Part shown: positions 40,238 to 50,810 of the stretch, piece after piece
How positions within the stretch are numbered: position 1 is the stretch's first letter
How the letters are laid out: each line of letters starts with the position of its first letter
Source: Chondrus crispus
Lineage: Eukaryota; Rhodophyta; Florideophyceae; Gigartinales; Gigartinaceae
Direction: 5' to 3'
Assembly: GCF_000350225.1 (NCBI RefSeq)
Contig: NW_005179055.1
Coordinates: 124,143-188,142 of the forward strand
DNA: 64,000 nt
The notes under the pieces: model-generated
Told to the model about the DNA's origin: nothing
The model's database searches: none
The model's input: only the letters and a program-made list of their open reading frames with translations
Made by a program: the position numbers and the translations under genes

Positions 40238-40376
40238 TTTCATAATTAGGTTTGGACAAGTCAACCATGATTTAATGGGGATATCCAGCAAATCGTTAAA
40301 CAGTAAAGACAGGCATTTGTATCGAGGCTATAACATTGCGTTGATAGATGCATGGGCTTTTCCCGGCTTGCATCGA

Positions 40377-42410
40377 TCACGGACTCACAGCTTTTTTCTG
40401 TCGTTTAGGAGATGCAGGAGCATCTTCTGCACTCCCGTCCTTGCCTCTACTGTACTTGTTGGTTGAAACAGTAGCTCGGTCAGCTCCTGTCATATTGCCT
40501 GACTCTGTTGAAGGTTGGTTTTCTTGTTCTATATCCTTGTTCGATTGTAAATTGGCGGGTTTAGCGGGTTGTTGAAGTTCTGGGGCATCATCGTTTCGTT
40601 TCCGTATTACTGGCGACTCATGGGCGGTTGCCTGAACCGGTGTGTCGGGTACACATACCCCAGGTGAAGCATTCAACCCATTGTTACCACAATTGACATC
40701 CTTTTTCTCCAACGGAGTTCTTGGATTGACCACTTCATTGTCTCTGTCGACGTCAGAGCCACTTTTCTTGGGTGTCGCGTCGGAATTTTGGCTTTCTACC
40801 GCAGCTGCGGCCATCAACATTTCCTCCTCATCAATGTCAGCATCTAGCATGGAGACATCTGGGTTCGGGGCAAAGCGCCGTTTGCGAGCTTCGATGAAAT
40901 ATTCATTTGGATGCGTTGGTATATACTCTGGCATGCCGGTTTCTGTAACAGCATGGATTCCAGGCTGTGAGGACGCGAAACATATGCCACAGGCTGTCTG
41001 AAAATTGCCCTCTTTCGCCTTGGCTGCAATGACGGGGATAGCGTTAGGGTCTGTTCCAATGCTGCGCAGTGCTTGCTTTAGGCGCGTCTCTTCAAACTCT
41101 CGGTAGGGACACCCATTGTGCTCACCGGGCCCCGGGCGATCGTTAATTATTCGCATGCAGGGAAAAGGCGCCAGATTGCGTCGCTTTCCTTCTCTCCCAT
41201 AGTGATGACGAATGTTGTAAGCGTAACTCTTTTCAAACTTGTCTGAATTGATAGCACCTTTCCCAAATTCTGTCCGCCAAAACCTAAGCGACTCATCCAT
41301 GTTAAGCCCACATCCTTTCAGGAATACACCCAGTTGCAATCTGCCTGCATATCTGAGATGGTGCTGTTCCCTCAACCTGGTCATCATATTGACCATACAC
41401 AGTGGCATGGCGGGAAGAGACTCGTTCAACTGGGTGAGATTAATTCTTTCAATGCTCGCTGCAGGATCAAAGCCCTTTACCTGCTCCTCCATGGCATAGT
41501 GCTGCCTGATGGACTCCAGAATTGGTCTCATTCTCTGATCACCATCCGCCAGTCCCACTGCCTTCGAAGCTGTAACAAGTGCATGACTCAATTTGCTTCG
41601 AAACTGTGAGGAGACAATATCCAGAACGTTCCGCTCTGGTACATAAGCCATGCCCTTGTCCAGAAACACTCTCCTATATCTGATAAGAGCAGGAACCTGT
41701 TCGAATGCTACCGTGTAGTAGTTTGTCCCGGAATCACCTTTCATTCTACCGGGGCCCCGTGCAACTGCATCAAGCTCTTGTCGAAAGCGCTCAAGGTCGC
41801 TAGCCGACGCCAACCGAACTGTTGGCCCATCCGCCTTCTCAATTGCTTGTAGCGCAAACTCAGCCCCGGCCCCTTCCAGTCTCGCGGTGAAGAGATCATG
41901 TTCTGTTGAAAGCAACCAGTTTCTGTGTTCATGGGTCTTACAAAGGGCCAGTCGAAGCAGAAAGTGAGAGGCCTCATCTTTCAACACGCGATCTTCACGA
42001 GTAGGATTGCCTGGAGGAGGAATATTAAGACCTGCTGCGCGCTCTGCCGCACGTATTGAGGTTCGAATCGCATCTACAGCGGCGGCAGACCGCTGCCCTA
42101 TACTGGCATTCGAACGTGCCGTTTCTGCTGCCTTAAGAACCTTCAAGCGATCGAGGGCAATTCCTTCGAGTTCTTCGATATCGAAGGCGATGTGGCGAAG
42201 GGAACTGGAGAGATAGAGCGGAGCATATGAAGCGGCAGTACGTGATGAATGAATGGAAGAAGAGCCTGGCAACTTAGATGGTGTGCCGGCCGCTCGAGCC
42301 ACCTGCATGGTTGCAAAGAATGCTAGATTCGAACACCGCTTCGACGAATGTCGGAGATACGGAGGAGTAACAAGATTGGGAATGACAAAAGAGAGGGATG
42401 TAACTTGCAT
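40377..42410 (-). CDS. PRIM2: DNA primase large subunit
   Basis: 677 residues from ATG 42410; an internal ATG at residue 35 is an alternative start. The large primase subunit works with the catalytic small subunit and DNA polymerase alpha to make RNA primers. Four cysteines that would hold the 4Fe-4S cluster are visible: C338 (PLCMVNMM), C418 (FPCMRI), C434 (NGCPYREF) and C474 (TACGIC). GRLQLGVFLKGCGLNMDESLRFW is the conserved C-terminal primase signature. Compared with the roughly 510-residue animal protein it has a ~170-residue acidic, low-complexity C-terminal tail ending in basic residues (SPKRQKK), possibly a nuclear signal. Divergent from the CLEC16A gene by 353 bp. Confidence 0.93.
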   Translation of the reverse strand: MQVTSLSFVIPNLVTPPYLRHSSKRCSNLAFFATMQVARAAGTPSKLPGSSSIHSSRTAASYAPLYLSSSLRHIAFDIEELEGIALDRLKVLKAAETARSNASIGQRSAAAVDAIRTSIRAAERAAGLNIPPPGNPTREDRVLKDEASHFLLRLALCKTHEHRNWLLSTEHDLFTARLEGAGAEFALQAIEKADGPTVRLASASDLERFRQELDAVARGPGRMKGDSGTNYYTVAFEQVPALIRYRRVFLDKGMAYVPERNVLDIVSSQFRSKLSHALVTASKAVGLADGDQRMRPILESIRQHYAMEEQVKGFDPAASIERINLTQLNESLPAMPLCMVNMMTRLREQHHLRYAGRLQLGVFLKGCGLNMDESLRFWRTEFGKGAINSDKFEKSYAYNIRHHYGREGKRRNLAPFPCMRIINDRPGPGEHNGCPYREFEETRLKQALRSIGTDPNAIPVIAAKAKEGNFQTACGICFASSQPGIHAVTETGMPEYIPTHPNEYFIEARKRRFAPNPDVSMLDADIDEEEMLMAAAAVESQNSDATPKKSGSDVDRDNEVVNPRTPLEKKDVNCGNNGLNASPGVCVPDTPVQATAHESPVIRKRNDDAPELQQPAKPANLQSNKDIEQENQPSTESGNMTGADRATVSTNKYSRGKDGSAEDAPASPKRQKKAVSP

Positions 42411-42763
42411 ATAGCCTTCTGTGTAGAAGGAAGCTTTCGCGGGTGCAGTCTGTAGTTCTTCATGCTCAGTTTTGGCGGGAAATAGATATCAAATACTGTA
42501 TTAAGGCATGGGTTGAATCCAATTTCAGTGGAAAATATAAGCCAACCAATACACGCCAAGTGGTACGTAGCATTCAAAGCTGACACCATGTCAGTAGCAG
42601 CGCGATATGTTGCATCATGCTTACCGTGTTCACTCTCCGCTGACGCAGGTGAGGTTTGACTTTTCCCTCTGCTGCTCCCTCCTCCGAGAAGGCATGCTGT
42701 GCCTCATACACCTTACCCCCACGGCTCACATTCGTCATATGCGTCACTTGAGCCTCACCCTGC
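42411..42763. promoter_or_regulatory. Divergent promoter region PRIM2/CLEC16A
   Basis: 353 bp between two divergent start codons, so it must contain both promoters. No defined core element was identified. Confidence 0.45.
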
Positions 42764-45625
42764 ATGCGGCGCTTCTTCAATTTCGTCGCGGGCGATGGCC
42801 CTCCCCAACCGGACGCCGCTGATGCAGGTTCGTTAGAACCTGTGCCATCCTTTGAGGAGGACAAAGAAAGCTTTGAACGAGCAACGGCTCTGTCGCGCTC
42901 CATAGAGCCTGGCTCCGCGCAGAACACTCCAACTCTGTCTCCACGAGTTTCACAACATTCCGACACTGACGAACGCCAACCGCATGTCGACTCACCACCT
43001 GCCAACCCGGCTTTTGACAGACCTCCGGATTCTCCGCTTTCCACAGCGAGTGAGAGTCCCGCTATTAACGCTGCACTACGACTGCGGGGAGTCGTAACTG
43101 TCGTGCAAGCGTATGTTGATGAGACCGCCGATAGCGTCCTGACTGTGCAAGTTGTTGAGGCCCTGAAAGATCTGGCTGAGATCATGGTCTGGGCAGATCA
43201 GCACGACCCAGATGTGTGGGATGTGTTCCTTGAGCTTTCTGTGATGCCGCTGCTGGTGCGCTGTCTACAGGTCAGTGTGAAGCCTCAATCAGCTTTTGCA
43301 GAATCTCAGGCTAGTGAGATGGATCCAATCGTCACCGCGAACGAACTAGCATTAGAATCACAAGGGGACGGCGAGGAAAAAGATAGCGACGAAGACAGGG
43401 AGTTTTCCACCATTGCCCCTGGTAACGATAATCGTACAGCTGTGGTGGGATCACAACCGAACGGGACATCTGCTGAAGGGTTGACAAATTCCTCTGTTGG
43501 CATGTCGGGTCGGCAGTCTTCAGCTCTATCATTTACTAGTTCAATCGTGGAAGCCGAGTCGAGTCACACCGAGCGGAAAATTGGTGAGGCTGCAGAAGAA
43601 GTGGACAATCAAGAGCACTATGCATTGACCAACGACGGTACTGAGGTTCAGGCACAGATATTGCAGACACTATCTATTGTGATTCAGAGCGTGTCGCGGC
43701 AAGAATCTCTTCTGTGCTTATTTTCTTCAAACCACATCAACCAGATTCTTTCATTTGAATTTGCGTTTGAACATGACGAGATGTTAGCTTACTTCATTTC
43801 TGCCGTCAAATCCATTGCCCTGAAGCTCGACGAAGGTTTGGTTCAGCTTTTCTTCGATCCTGGAAAGGGCTCATTTCCATTATACACCGCCGTGACCAAA
43901 TTCTTTGATCACCCAGAAGCGATGGTCCGGATTGCGATGCGAAATGTAACACTCACTATTTATGCACTTGGGGATTCGGAAGTCTTACGGTTTGCAGCCA
44001 AAGACGAAGCGCAGTATTTCCCCAATACCATGGAACTGCTGGCTAGGCTGTGTGGTAGCGTTGGCAGGGCATTTGAGTTTTTACTGGACGATGGGAGGGA
44101 AGTGCGAAGGACGAGAAGTCGGACTGGGCTTTTTCGACGACGTGTTAAATTATCTGAGCTTACTGCCAAGCTCGAGGAAATTGAGAACATCTCTGCGTAT
44201 CTTGGCGATGTGTCTACCGTTTCGCAATCGTATCTTCACCCTCTGGTTGTCAGCCTCATCAGCAAGCGGGTGTTCAGCCCGTTTTTCAGACCAATAGCGT
44301 CTCAGGCATCTCCAGCTTCTTTGCACCTACTGCGAAAACAGTGGGGCCTAACCAGGGCAGATGCAGAAACAGATACAAAACCAGCTTTGCCACTTTTCGA
44401 TGCGGCGGCGAGAGCTTTGGTGTTGACATGCATGCTGACTCACTGCAAGGCCTCACCACTTGGTAGTGTTCTTGTACGAGACCTTTGCAGACCTACGTCT
44501 GATTTTGAACATCGTCACGTTCTACATGGTCTCAAGGGTATGGCTACAAATATCAAGGGAACTGAGCGCGTCACATTTGTCTCCCTTTGTGCGATTGAGG
44601 CATTCATTAGTTGTGAGGCTGCGTCGAAGCAATTATTGGGAAGTTTGAAGTACGATTTATTTCTCGAAGATATCGATGAAATCGACGAATTCTTTGCAGA
44701 CAGCCCATTCAAGAGCTTTATTAACATTGGCATTCCGGATGAGGATGATCTACAGCGTCGTGGATCGGAACCTCTGCTCATGACTTTATCTGATTTTGAG
44801 GCCCCTCTGACTCCAACGGGTTCACGGCCTTCTACTCCGACGCTGCCAAGCAACCCTTCCTTTGATGGGATGAAGACCCCACCAAGTGGACTTTTCGACT
44901 CCCGATTCTCCAGTACGGACAGTAGCCCAGGTTTCCACTTGTCCCCACCCGCCGACATAGCACCAGCAATAGAGAGGAGCGATAGCGACGGTATTTTATC
45001 TTCCTTTCAATTCGGGGAAACCTCGTTGAGGGAGGCGTTGTCTTCGATCGTTCTAGTGGTGAGAAGGCGAGAAGTGAGGACAACCCGGGTGCTTCACGCG
45101 ATATATCGCATCATTTCAGCTGTATATAAGAGAACGTCAGATATCAACTCATCTGTTGATGTAACGAAGATCATGCTGGATGAGCTTGCCGGCGTAATTC
45201 ACGGATTCATGAAAAACAAACGGACAACTATTGTAGCAATTGAACAAATGTTCGACAATTTTGTTGCAGCGGCAAAGGATGACGATATCCACCCACAGGA
45301 GTGCATGGATCTTGAATCCATCGTATCTCCGGATCAGCTGCCCTCTTTTGCATCAGCATTCCCGAACGGAGCGGGAAAACGTCGACGGGTACACTTGGAA
45401 GATGCAACCCCTCCCATTGAAGTGCAGGATGCCCAGACTTTTTGTATACTGGGGAATATATACGATGACATGCTCCGGGCAGGAAAGATTCTGGGAAGAT
45501 TGGGGAGTTTATCTGAGCGCGTATTACAAATACTAACAGCAGATGGAGTGGATGACTCGTATCTAGACAAACGCGACGCTTTAGAACAGGTTAGTGAAGC
45601 CGTCCTGAAACACGGAGAGTCGTAG
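42764..45625 (+). CDS. CLEC16A: CLEC16A/GOP-1 homologue (FPL domain)
   Basis: 953 residues, no intron. The FPL domain is split: its first part (VEALKDLAEIMVWADQHDPDVWDVFLE) is followed by a ~115-residue Ser/Glu-rich insertion. Its second part (QILQTLSIVIQSVSRQESLLCLFSSNHIN, FFDHPEAMVRIAMRNVTL) matches CLEC16A closely. CLEC16A proteins act on endosomes/lysosomes in membrane traffic, autophagy and mitophagy, in animals with an E3 ligase. The C-terminal half contains Ser/Pro-rich linkers and helical repeats. Length is near that of the human protein (about 1050). Ends TAG, showing that TAG is a normal stop in this genome. Confidence 0.85.
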   Translation: MRRFFNFVAGDGPPQPDAADAGSLEPVPSFEEDKESFERATALSRSIEPGSAQNTPTLSPRVSQHSDTDERQPHVDSPPANPAFDRPPDSPLSTASESPAINAALRLRGVVTVVQAYVDETADSVLTVQVVEALKDLAEIMVWADQHDPDVWDVFLELSVMPLLVRCLQVSVKPQSAFAESQASEMDPIVTANELALESQGDGEEKDSDEDREFSTIAPGNDNRTAVVGSQPNGTSAEGLTNSSVGMSGRQSSALSFTSSIVEAESSHTERKIGEAAEEVDNQEHYALTNDGTEVQAQILQTLSIVIQSVSRQESLLCLFSSNHINQILSFEFAFEHDEMLAYFISAVKSIALKLDEGLVQLFFDPGKGSFPLYTAVTKFFDHPEAMVRIAMRNVTLTIYALGDSEVLRFAAKDEAQYFPNTMELLARLCGSVGRAFEFLLDDGREVRRTRSRTGLFRRRVKLSELTAKLEEIENISAYLGDVSTVSQSYLHPLVVSLISKRVFSPFFRPIASQASPASLHLLRKQWGLTRADAETDTKPALPLFDAAARALVLTCMLTHCKASPLGSVLVRDLCRPTSDFEHRHVLHGLKGMATNIKGTERVTFVSLCAIEAFISCEAASKQLLGSLKYDLFLEDIDEIDEFFADSPFKSFINIGIPDEDDLQRRGSEPLLMTLSDFEAPLTPTGSRPSTPTLPSNPSFDGMKTPPSGLFDSRFSSTDSSPGFHLSPPADIAPAIERSDSDGILSSFQFGETSLREALSSIVLVVRRREVRTTRVLHAIYRIISAVYKRTSDINSSVDVTKIMLDELAGVIHGFMKNKRTTIVAIEQMFDNFVAAAKDDDIHPQECMDLESIVSPDQLPSFASAFPNGAGKRRRVHLEDATPPIEVQDAQTFCILGNIYDDMLRAGKILGRLGSLSERVLQILTADGVDDSYLDKRDALEQVSEAVLKHGES

Positions 45626-45833
45626 TGTGAGCTAAACATACTGATTTGTGTATTTGCTTTACAGTTGTAACGAAGGTATTCCCTCTGCCGAGACGCAGTA
45701 GATACGAAATTGAAGGCGTTCGACCGTAGTGTGTACAAGATCGCAGAGTGCATAATGTCCTTGAAAAGCTTTGACACTACGATATCGAACGCTTATTCAG
45801 TCAGTGAGCGTGTATACATACGATAATAGTCAC

Positions 45834-46637
45834 TTATTGCATCTTCTTCTTCATGTCGTTGCTATCCATGACGTCAAAGGTCTCCGGTGAGGCGATTCTG
45901 GTAAGGCAAAGGAAGCCAGGGACAAAGATGAGCAAGAAGATCAAGGCGACAAGCAAGCCGGATAGGCCAGCGGAGCTAATCTCTGGTGGGTTCATCACGT
46001 GTGCTTTGGTGGCGTCAGCCCCCGAAGCCGAATCGGCGGTATTCCCATTGACAGCGTCTGGTTTGGCGGGGTCTGCACCAGCCGCGGGTTGATCAGCCGG
46101 AGCCGCATCAGCTGCGCCAGCATCTTGGCGAGAGGCCCACACAACAGCCATGTAACTATGCCTGCTAGCAAGCGACTTGATGGCGCCGATGAGTTGCGCA
46201 GATTCGCCTTCCTTCAGTTGAACATTGACGACTGCGTTCTTCTCCGAGACCTTGAGGTCGGCGACCTGATTTACAGTGACTGCATTTTCGGCGTCATCAA
46301 AGGCGCCGGTGCGTGCGATAAATGACGTGGGTCGGTCGCCGCCGAGGGCGCCAGCAAGTGCTGTGAGGGTTTTGCGCGGTGATGACACCTCTGCGCGGAC
46401 GACGAGAAGGAGAGACGGACGGGGTTGCGATGCGAAATCGGGGTGAAGGGGAAGTTGTGCGGAAGAGGTGGAATCAGAATTAAAGCGGCCGAGGAGGTGT
46501 GAGAGCGATGCAGTGGTGGACTGCTCCGGATGTTGAATGCCAGCGCTTGCAAAGTGCTGTGTTGACGAGTATCCCAGGAGGAAAGGGGCAGCAAGCGAAA
46601 GACGGAAGAGAGCGAGAATAAAGAGGGACCGGAACAT
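45834..46637 (-). CDS. Type I ER membrane protein, BIG1/ATP6AP1 (Voa1)-like
   Basis: 267 residues. Residues 1-16 form a signal peptide (MFRSLFILALFRLSLA). A lumenal domain follows, then an Ala/Pro/Asp-rich linker (about 175-215), one membrane helix (SGLLVALIFLLIFVPGFLCL) and a short cytosolic tail. The sequence after the helix (TRIASPETFD) resembles the Big1/Ac45 family, which helps assemble V-ATPase or cell-wall synthesis. The tail ends KKMQ, a K-K-x-x COPI retrieval signal. Family assignment rests on the membrane helix and flanks only. Convergent with CLEC16A (208 bp), divergent from PRMT1 (800 bp). Confidence 0.5.
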   Translation of the reverse strand: MFRSLFILALFRLSLAAPFLLGYSSTQHFASAGIQHPEQSTTASLSHLLGRFNSDSTSSAQLPLHPDFASQPRPSLLLVVRAEVSSPRKTLTALAGALGGDRPTSFIARTGAFDDAENAVTVNQVADLKVSEKNAVVNVQLKEGESAQLIGAIKSLASRHSYMAVVWASRQDAGAADAAPADQPAAGADPAKPDAVNGNTADSASGADATKAHVMNPPEISSAGLSGLLVALIFLLIFVPGFLCLTRIASPETFDVMDSNDMKKKMQ

Positions 46638-47437
46638 TGTGACACGGAAGAATGGATAGGGATGGGATGGGAATAGGACGTCCGAAGGAGGGTGGATGTA
46701 GGTCGAAGACGTGTACGAGGTTAACCTCTTTGAAGGAGAAAAAAATGGGCAAGATGCAATGCAACGGACAAGCCGGGCATCGCGGATGGAAAGATGTCAG
46801 ACCAATGCGGTTACTCCGGCGACCACACTCTCTGTGAGTGTCATGCTGGTCCAGATGGGGCACCTGCTGCGGTGGCACATCAACGGTTTCTGCAGTATGG
46901 TCCGAGCGGGTCTCGGAACAGAGCTTACAGTTACACGTTTCAACGGCCTTCCACGTGTACACCAAAATTGTACAATCGGTCAGAGTGGTACCCACGTGTA
47001 CGAATTGTGCTCACCATCTGTAATTCGAGCTACAGTGTACTGTACTGTTGATATTGTTCCCATGCACACAAAACACAGCTTAACGCGCCTCATAACGCTG
47101 GGCATGCTGGCTAAATCTTTGTTCAATTTCGATTGGTTGACGACGGACCGTCACGGACGTCGGGCGCTCCTTAGTTTGCCAATCGCAAAACAGCACACTG
47201 TCGTCACCAATAGATCCCTCCCCGACGTTGTATGCCCCCTCGAATTCCCCCGCCGGCCCTGTGACGCAACAACACTCAACTCACTCTTACCCACCATTTC
47301 CCCAATTGTCTTGCCGCGCTCTGTCTACCACCCTCGTTTTTCTCTGTTTTCTTGTTTAGCAGAAAGCACCCTCAAGACCTTCACCCGTCTTCGGTTTGCA
47401 CTCTCCTTTCATTTATTTCCTCCCCCACCACGAGCTA
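46638..47437. promoter_or_regulatory. Divergent intergenic region upstream of PRMT1
   Basis: 800 bp between divergent starts. The 200 bp before PRMT1 are strongly pyrimidine-rich on the coding strand. TACAGTGTACTGTACTG occurs near 47032. No TATA box was assigned. Confidence 0.4.
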
Positions 47438-48574
47438 ATGGCCCCAGCAGCGTCGTCTTCAGAGCCCACACCCGCCCCAACAGCCTCTGCCGCCATGGCT
47501 GATCTCGCTCTCGACAACCGCGAGTCCCAAAAAACCGCCCTACGACGTCTGCTTCCCGATGGTGCTAACCCCAGCGTCATTGGCGACGCCGACTTCGACA
47601 TGACCTCCTCCGACTATTACTTCAATTCGTACGCCCATTTTGGAATCCACGAAGAAATGCTCAAAGATGATATTCGCACCTTGTCTTACATGCGCGCCAT
47701 TGTTCAAAACCGCCACCTGTTCGAAGGCAAAGTCGTTATGGATGTCGGTTGCGGCACCGGTGTCTTGTCCATCTTTGCGGCAAAGGCAGGTGCGAAGAAA
47801 GTATATGCCGTTGAGTGCTCGAAGATTGTCGACCAAGCAAGACAAATTATTGCCGACAACGGCTTCTCCGACGTCATTGAAGTCAAGGAGACCAAAGTCG
47901 AAGAAATGGAGTTGCCGGAGAAAGTTGATATTATCATTTCTGAATGGATGGGTTACTTTCTGTTTTACGAGTCCATGCTGGACACTGTTCTATTTGCAAG
48001 AGATAAATGGCTCAAGCCGGGCGGTCTTATGTTCCCAGACAAAGCAACTTTGTATCTATGCTCTATCGAGGATGCTCAGTACAAGGCCGAAAAGATCGAT
48101 TTTTGGGATAACGTGTATGGACTCAATATGTCTTGCATCAAGAGCGTCGCACTCACTGAGCCGCTCGTAGACACTGTCGACCCTGAACAAGTCATGACGA
48201 ATGTGTGCGCAGTCTTTCCAATCGACTGTGCCACAATCACAGTCGAGGAACTGTCATTTGCCGTGCCATTCAAGCTCACAGCTATTCGAAACGACTATTC
48301 CCATGCACTTGTCGCCTACTTTGATATCGAGTTTTCGCACTGTTTGAAACCAGTTTCGTTTGTGACTGGACCGCACAAGAAACCAACGCATTGGAAGCAA
48401 ACCGTGCTGTATCTAGACAGGGCGCTGCCGATGGAGCAAGGGGAGGTTCTCGAGGGCACCTTGGCTTGCCGGCCGAACCGAAACAACCCAAGAGACCTGG
48501 ACATTGCCATCGAGTATGAGTTTAAGGGTCGTCACTCAGAAGCGAAAAACTTGCTGCGCTATCGCTTGCGTTGA
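47438..48574 (+). CDS. PRMT1: Protein arginine N-methyltransferase 1
   Basis: 378 residues from ATG 47438. The frame is open 14 codons further, but only to a TTG. S-adenosylmethionine-binding motif MDVGCGTGVLSIFAAKAGA at 101-119. Catalytic double-E loop SEWMGYFLFYE with E169 and E178. THW loop at 317-319, and the C-terminal dimerisation beta-barrel. Deposits omega-NG-mono- and asymmetric dimethylarginine on histone H4 and RNA-binding proteins in nucleus and cytosol. Very close to plant and animal PRMT1 in length and motifs; the Ala/Pro-rich 20-residue N terminus is lineage-specific. A typical U2AF-type splicing factor lies in the same window but no functional link is implied. Confidence 0.95.
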   Translation: MAPAASSSEPTPAPTASAAMADLALDNRESQKTALRRLLPDGANPSVIGDADFDMTSSDYYFNSYAHFGIHEEMLKDDIRTLSYMRAIVQNRHLFEGKVVMDVGCGTGVLSIFAAKAGAKKVYAVECSKIVDQARQIIADNGFSDVIEVKETKVEEMELPEKVDIIISEWMGYFLFYESMLDTVLFARDKWLKPGGLMFPDKATLYLCSIEDAQYKAEKIDFWDNVYGLNMSCIKSVALTEPLVDTVDPEQVMTNVCAVFPIDCATITVEELSFAVPFKLTAIRNDYSHALVAYFDIEFSHCLKPVSFVTGPHKKPTHWKQTVLYLDRALPMEQGEVLEGTLACRPNRNNPRDLDIAIEYEFKGRHSEAKNLLRYRLR

Positions 48575-49003
48575 TGAACCATGATCCGTTGGGCCGAATT
48601 TGAATTCTGTTGCGTTGCGAGTCTTTTGTTTCTAAGTCCCTGTGTCGTGTGCGAACTAAGTAGCTCGCGTAGCCGTTTTTACTCATAAGACTCAATGAAA
48701 AGGTGCCGTGCCGTTAGCCGATGAGAAAGAAATCGCAGTAATGTTTTTACTGAAGCTAGCGATATCCCAAGTGCCCCCTTTTAGAGCCGTCAGCCGCTTT
48801 ATGTATCAGATACAGCGCAATGGACAAGGCTCTTCAAGGCACGCGAAGATGCAGAAGGCAGGTTAGCTATAGCAACGATTTTTGGCGAGCTCCCAGCAAG
48901 ATTATACAGTGACTACGAAGCGATGCAGCACGTGCACCAGAACCGGGGAGGTGCCGACCTGCAGAACAATTATGTGGAGAATGATGGCGTTGTGGTGAGA
49001 AAG
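48575..49003. other. Convergent spacer PRMT1/CBS gene
   Basis: 429 bp between two stop codons. 3' untranslated sequence of both genes presumably; no other feature seen. Confidence 0.5.
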
Positions 49004-49585
49004 TTAATAGCCACCGCTGATGAAGGAGCGCATGTGCTCGGCATTGCGCCTGTGAGCAGCCACAAGCTCACTGACAATATCTCCGACAGAGACCATGCCG
49101 AGAACCTTGTGAGACTGATGGTCGACGACTGGAATGTGCCGAATCCTCCGTTCCGTCATGAGTTCCATGCATTCATGCAAAGTTGCACTAGGGGCAACGC
49201 TTGTAAACTGCTTGGTACTCATAATGTCTCGGACGAGAGTGCTCCTGGATGAGCGACCCCTGACGATAACCTTGTTCAGATAATCTGTCTCCGTGATGAT
49301 TCCAACGGGACGCTTATCTGCACCCTCAACGATGATGAGAGAGCCAATGTTGTGATGAACCATCTTCTTGACAGCATCGTATACGAGGTCATCGCCACGA
49401 GTGTAGAAAAACTTCTCGCCCTTGGTCTTGAGCACATCTCGGACAGTGCCGAGACCGTGCTCAACAGAGGGTGGGACTTTCTCATCGCTGGTTGCCGTCG
49501 GGGCTGCAGCAGCCGGGGTGGACGCGTACGGGCGAGAGTACGCAAGGCGACGGAAGACGACGGCTGATCGACGGATAGCAGACAT
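49004..49585 (-). CDS. Mitochondrial CBS-domain pair protein (CBSX3-like)
   Basis: 193 residues. Residues 1-30 are Arg/Ala/Ser-rich with few acids, a likely mitochondrial presequence. A CBS pair follows: CBS1 about 48-108 (DLVYDAVKKMVHHNIGSLIIV, VGIITETDYLNKVIVRGR) and CBS2 about 118-175 (LVRDIMSTKQFTSVAPSATLHECMELM, HIPVVD, VLGMVSVGDIV). CBS pairs bind adenosyl ligands. In plants the stand-alone mitochondrial CBSX3 modulates thioredoxin-o and complex II, a role that can only be suggested here. A G-rich tract lies upstream of its start on the plus strand (49775-49818). Confidence 0.8.
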   Translation of the reverse strand: MSAIRRSAVVFRRLAYSRPYASTPAAAAPTATSDEKVPPSVEHGLGTVRDVLKTKGEKFFYTRGDDLVYDAVKKMVHHNIGSLIIVEGADKRPVGIITETDYLNKVIVRGRSSRSTLVRDIMSTKQFTSVAPSATLHECMELMTERRIRHIPVVDHQSHKVLGMVSVGDIVSELVAAHRRNAEHMRSFISGGY

Positions 49586-50810
49586 GTTGGCAAGTTAGCG
49601 AATGAAGTGTGACGGGAGGATTTTGTATTATAGTTGAGGGGAATAGGGTTGGGAGCGACTGGTCAGCGGCTGAATCAGTTTACAGGGGAACGCAAGCCGG
49701 CTCGTTTATGAAAGAGAAGGGCCGAGACGTAGATACGCACGGCGAGAGGGTGAGGACGAGCACGGCTTGCACGACTGGGCGGGGGGGATGGGGGGAGCGC
49801 GAGAAGAAGTGGGGAGGGTAAACAGGAAGTGTGTGGTGAAAGTTACGCGATGCAGTATGGTCTTTATATGGTGTCGATCAAGACTGGATAAGGATGTGTG
49901 TCGGAGAGGTTCCACAAGATGAGAGGGGTAGATTTATTATTTTGCAGCATCTATCAGTAGTCGGGTAAGGGCTGGCGACAGTGCAAGGCAGGATACATGG
50001 GGTCGTTCGGCGTGGAGGGATTGGGAGATGCTGTACCATACAAAACATACTACGAACACGTTTTCGACTGTTGGTGTTGGAGCCTTGCCTTGGACAGGTG
50101 TCTCTCCTGTACGCTTTTAGCGGCATGTGAGTGTTCTTTGTGTACTGCGGCAAGGGAGTGTGGCTGCACGTCAGAAGACGGCTTCGTAGCATCTATCGTG
50201 CGGGCGGAAGGTGCGGTGAACGCATTGGTTGGGAGGGTGCCGCAGGCGGTTGGGACGAAACTTGGAAAAGCAACGAAATTCGTGACTCGCTGAACGCACA
50301 CTCCACTCCAGACGCCTCCATGCACTGACCGACAACGGAGAAAGTTGGTAGAGGCGTTTCTCCATTTCACCACGGCTCTGAAAGGGGCCTTATCCAAAAG
50401 GAGATCGCGCACTGACTCCACCGTTTCGAGAGGGCATGGCCCGGTATGCATGCAACCTCCGAGTGCCGTGGCGCAATCACAAGGGATGATTACCTCCGTG
50501 AAATCTCATTCGCCCACGTGTCTTCGCGGCCAGGCCCCTTATCTCGGCTCTGACAACGCTTATTGGGTGCGTCCAAGGGGTCATGAGGTGGCGCTGTGCT
50601 ACTTGCTCTGGCTTGGACCGATTTGTGGCGCTCGTTGGCCCGTGGTAAACGAGTGCAGAGGAAGAATCACGGATCGAATTGGGAGGCGAGTCGCAAGAGG
50701 TCGGCCTCAACGAGTCTGTGGCGTGGTTTTGAACCCATATAATTAATTAGAAATTTGATTGAGTAATTAAGGGGGACTTACGAGCACAGCAGCGAAACTG
50801 ACACCCAAAG
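49586..50810. other. Gene-free interval
   Basis: 1.2 kb between the CBS gene start and the virus-like ORF. Several short overlapping frames exist on both strands, none with a recognisable product or consistent coding character. Confidence 0.45.

Noticed and set aside
42058-42078. GGTTCGAATC resembling a tRNA B box
   Set aside because: Lies inside the primase coding sequence with no matching A box or cloverleaf.
42574-43185. 203-codon minus-strand frame
   Set aside because: Antisense to the N terminus of the CLEC16A gene and part of its promoter.
48923-49252. 109-codon plus-strand frame
   Set aside because: Mostly antisense to the CBS-domain gene, with no domain of its own.
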